Source: Diplocarpon mali
Lineage: Eukaryota > Ascomycota > Leotiomycetes > Helotiales > Drepanopezizaceae
Direction of reading: 5' to 3'
NCBI GenBank assembly: GCA_024741835.1
Contig: JAENRP010000020.1
Span: 186,001-250,000, forward strand
DNA length: 64,000 nt
This document shows, piece by piece, positions 63,617-64,000 of this stretch; within the stretch, counting starts at the first letter, position 1, and every line of letters begins with the position of its first letter. The notes beneath the pieces are model-generated. The model had not been told where the DNA came from. It searched no databases and was given only the letters and a program-made list of their open reading frames with translations. The position numbers were made by a program, and so were the translations under genes.

Positions 63617-64000
63617 CTAGAACTATGGGTATGCGTTTTATGCCAGTAAAGATCAGACTTTGAAAGTGTGGATTGTAAACATAGCGGTTTTCGTTTAGAA
63701 ATAACTGCAGCTGTTCTAAAGCAGCCCTAAGTCTTGGCAACATTCTCACAAAATTATAGTGCATAGGTTTTTGTGCGATCAAATAGAACGGGACTCTTTT
63801 TCTTAATATATGCAGACTCAGTCTTCCATATACAAAAACTTAGGCTCCGCCTACGTGAAACTGTAGAAGCCCATCACTCACACCTCGATATCATACGGAA
63901 TGGCTCACTTCAGTATTAATATCACATCATTCGGCTATTATGATTTTATTCTATGCAATAAGATCATATTTTACAGCCACAGGCATGCGACCAACGTGAA

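Overview
The window looks like genomic DNA from a filamentous ascomycete (Pezizomycotina, possibly Leotiomycetes; the class is a guess). Genes are split by short GT..AG introns of about 45-130 nt. The gene set is fungal: Mak32-type kinase, Eaf7, Nam9, and an NDUFA5-type complex I subunit with a fungal tail. The intergenic DNA includes AT-rich, repeat-laden stretches typical of repeat-induced decay. I resolved exon structures by hand. Each intact multi-exon model below keeps one open frame through consistent splice phases, but none was checked by search.

Layout. (1) 0-24 kb is an accessory zone of low gene density. It holds LSM4, a full-length phenylalanine ammonia-lyase, a secreted/membrane protein of unknown function, a small secreted 8-cysteine protein, a badly broken phenol 2-monooxygenase, an intact intradiol (catechol-type) dioxygenase, an alpha/beta hydrolase, a short-chain dehydrogenase and an F-box gene relic. 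(2) 24.9-49.1 kb is a dense housekeeping block: MCM3, a Mak32-like sugar kinase, adenylyl cyclase-associated protein, a small membrane protein, mitoribosomal mL44, La protein, mitoribosomal uS4 (Nam9), carnitine acetyltransferase with a PTS1, NuA4 subunit Eaf7, a gamma-tubulin complex component and complex I NDUFA5. (3) 49.1-64 kb is AT-rich and gene-poor. It carries degenerate dispersed repeats, an assembly gap inside a perfect 17-bp inverted repeat, one convincing gene (a tubby-C-like/LURP-one protein with a disordered N-terminus) and a possible last exon of an unidentified gene.

How genes relate. Phenol hydroxylase and catechol dioxygenase stand in tandem on the plus strand and would carry out consecutive steps (phenol to catechol to cis,cis-muconate). 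An enol-lactonase-like hydrolase and a dehydrogenase lie further along. The first step is dead: the hydroxylase has premature stops and frameshifts, so this looks like a decaying aromatic-catabolism locus whose ring-cleavage enzyme survives. In the housekeeping block several pairs are divergent with short shared promoters (small membrane protein/mL44; La/Nam9; Eaf7/gamma-tubulin component). Mitochondrial functions recur (mL44, uS4m, NDUFA5, carnitine acetyltransferase).

No clearly new defence, mobile or biosynthetic system could be supported. The most unusual points are the half-dead aromatic locus, the splice-dependent peroxisomal signal of carnitine acetyltransferase, two genes whose first coding exon is just the ATG, and the repeat-rich flank.
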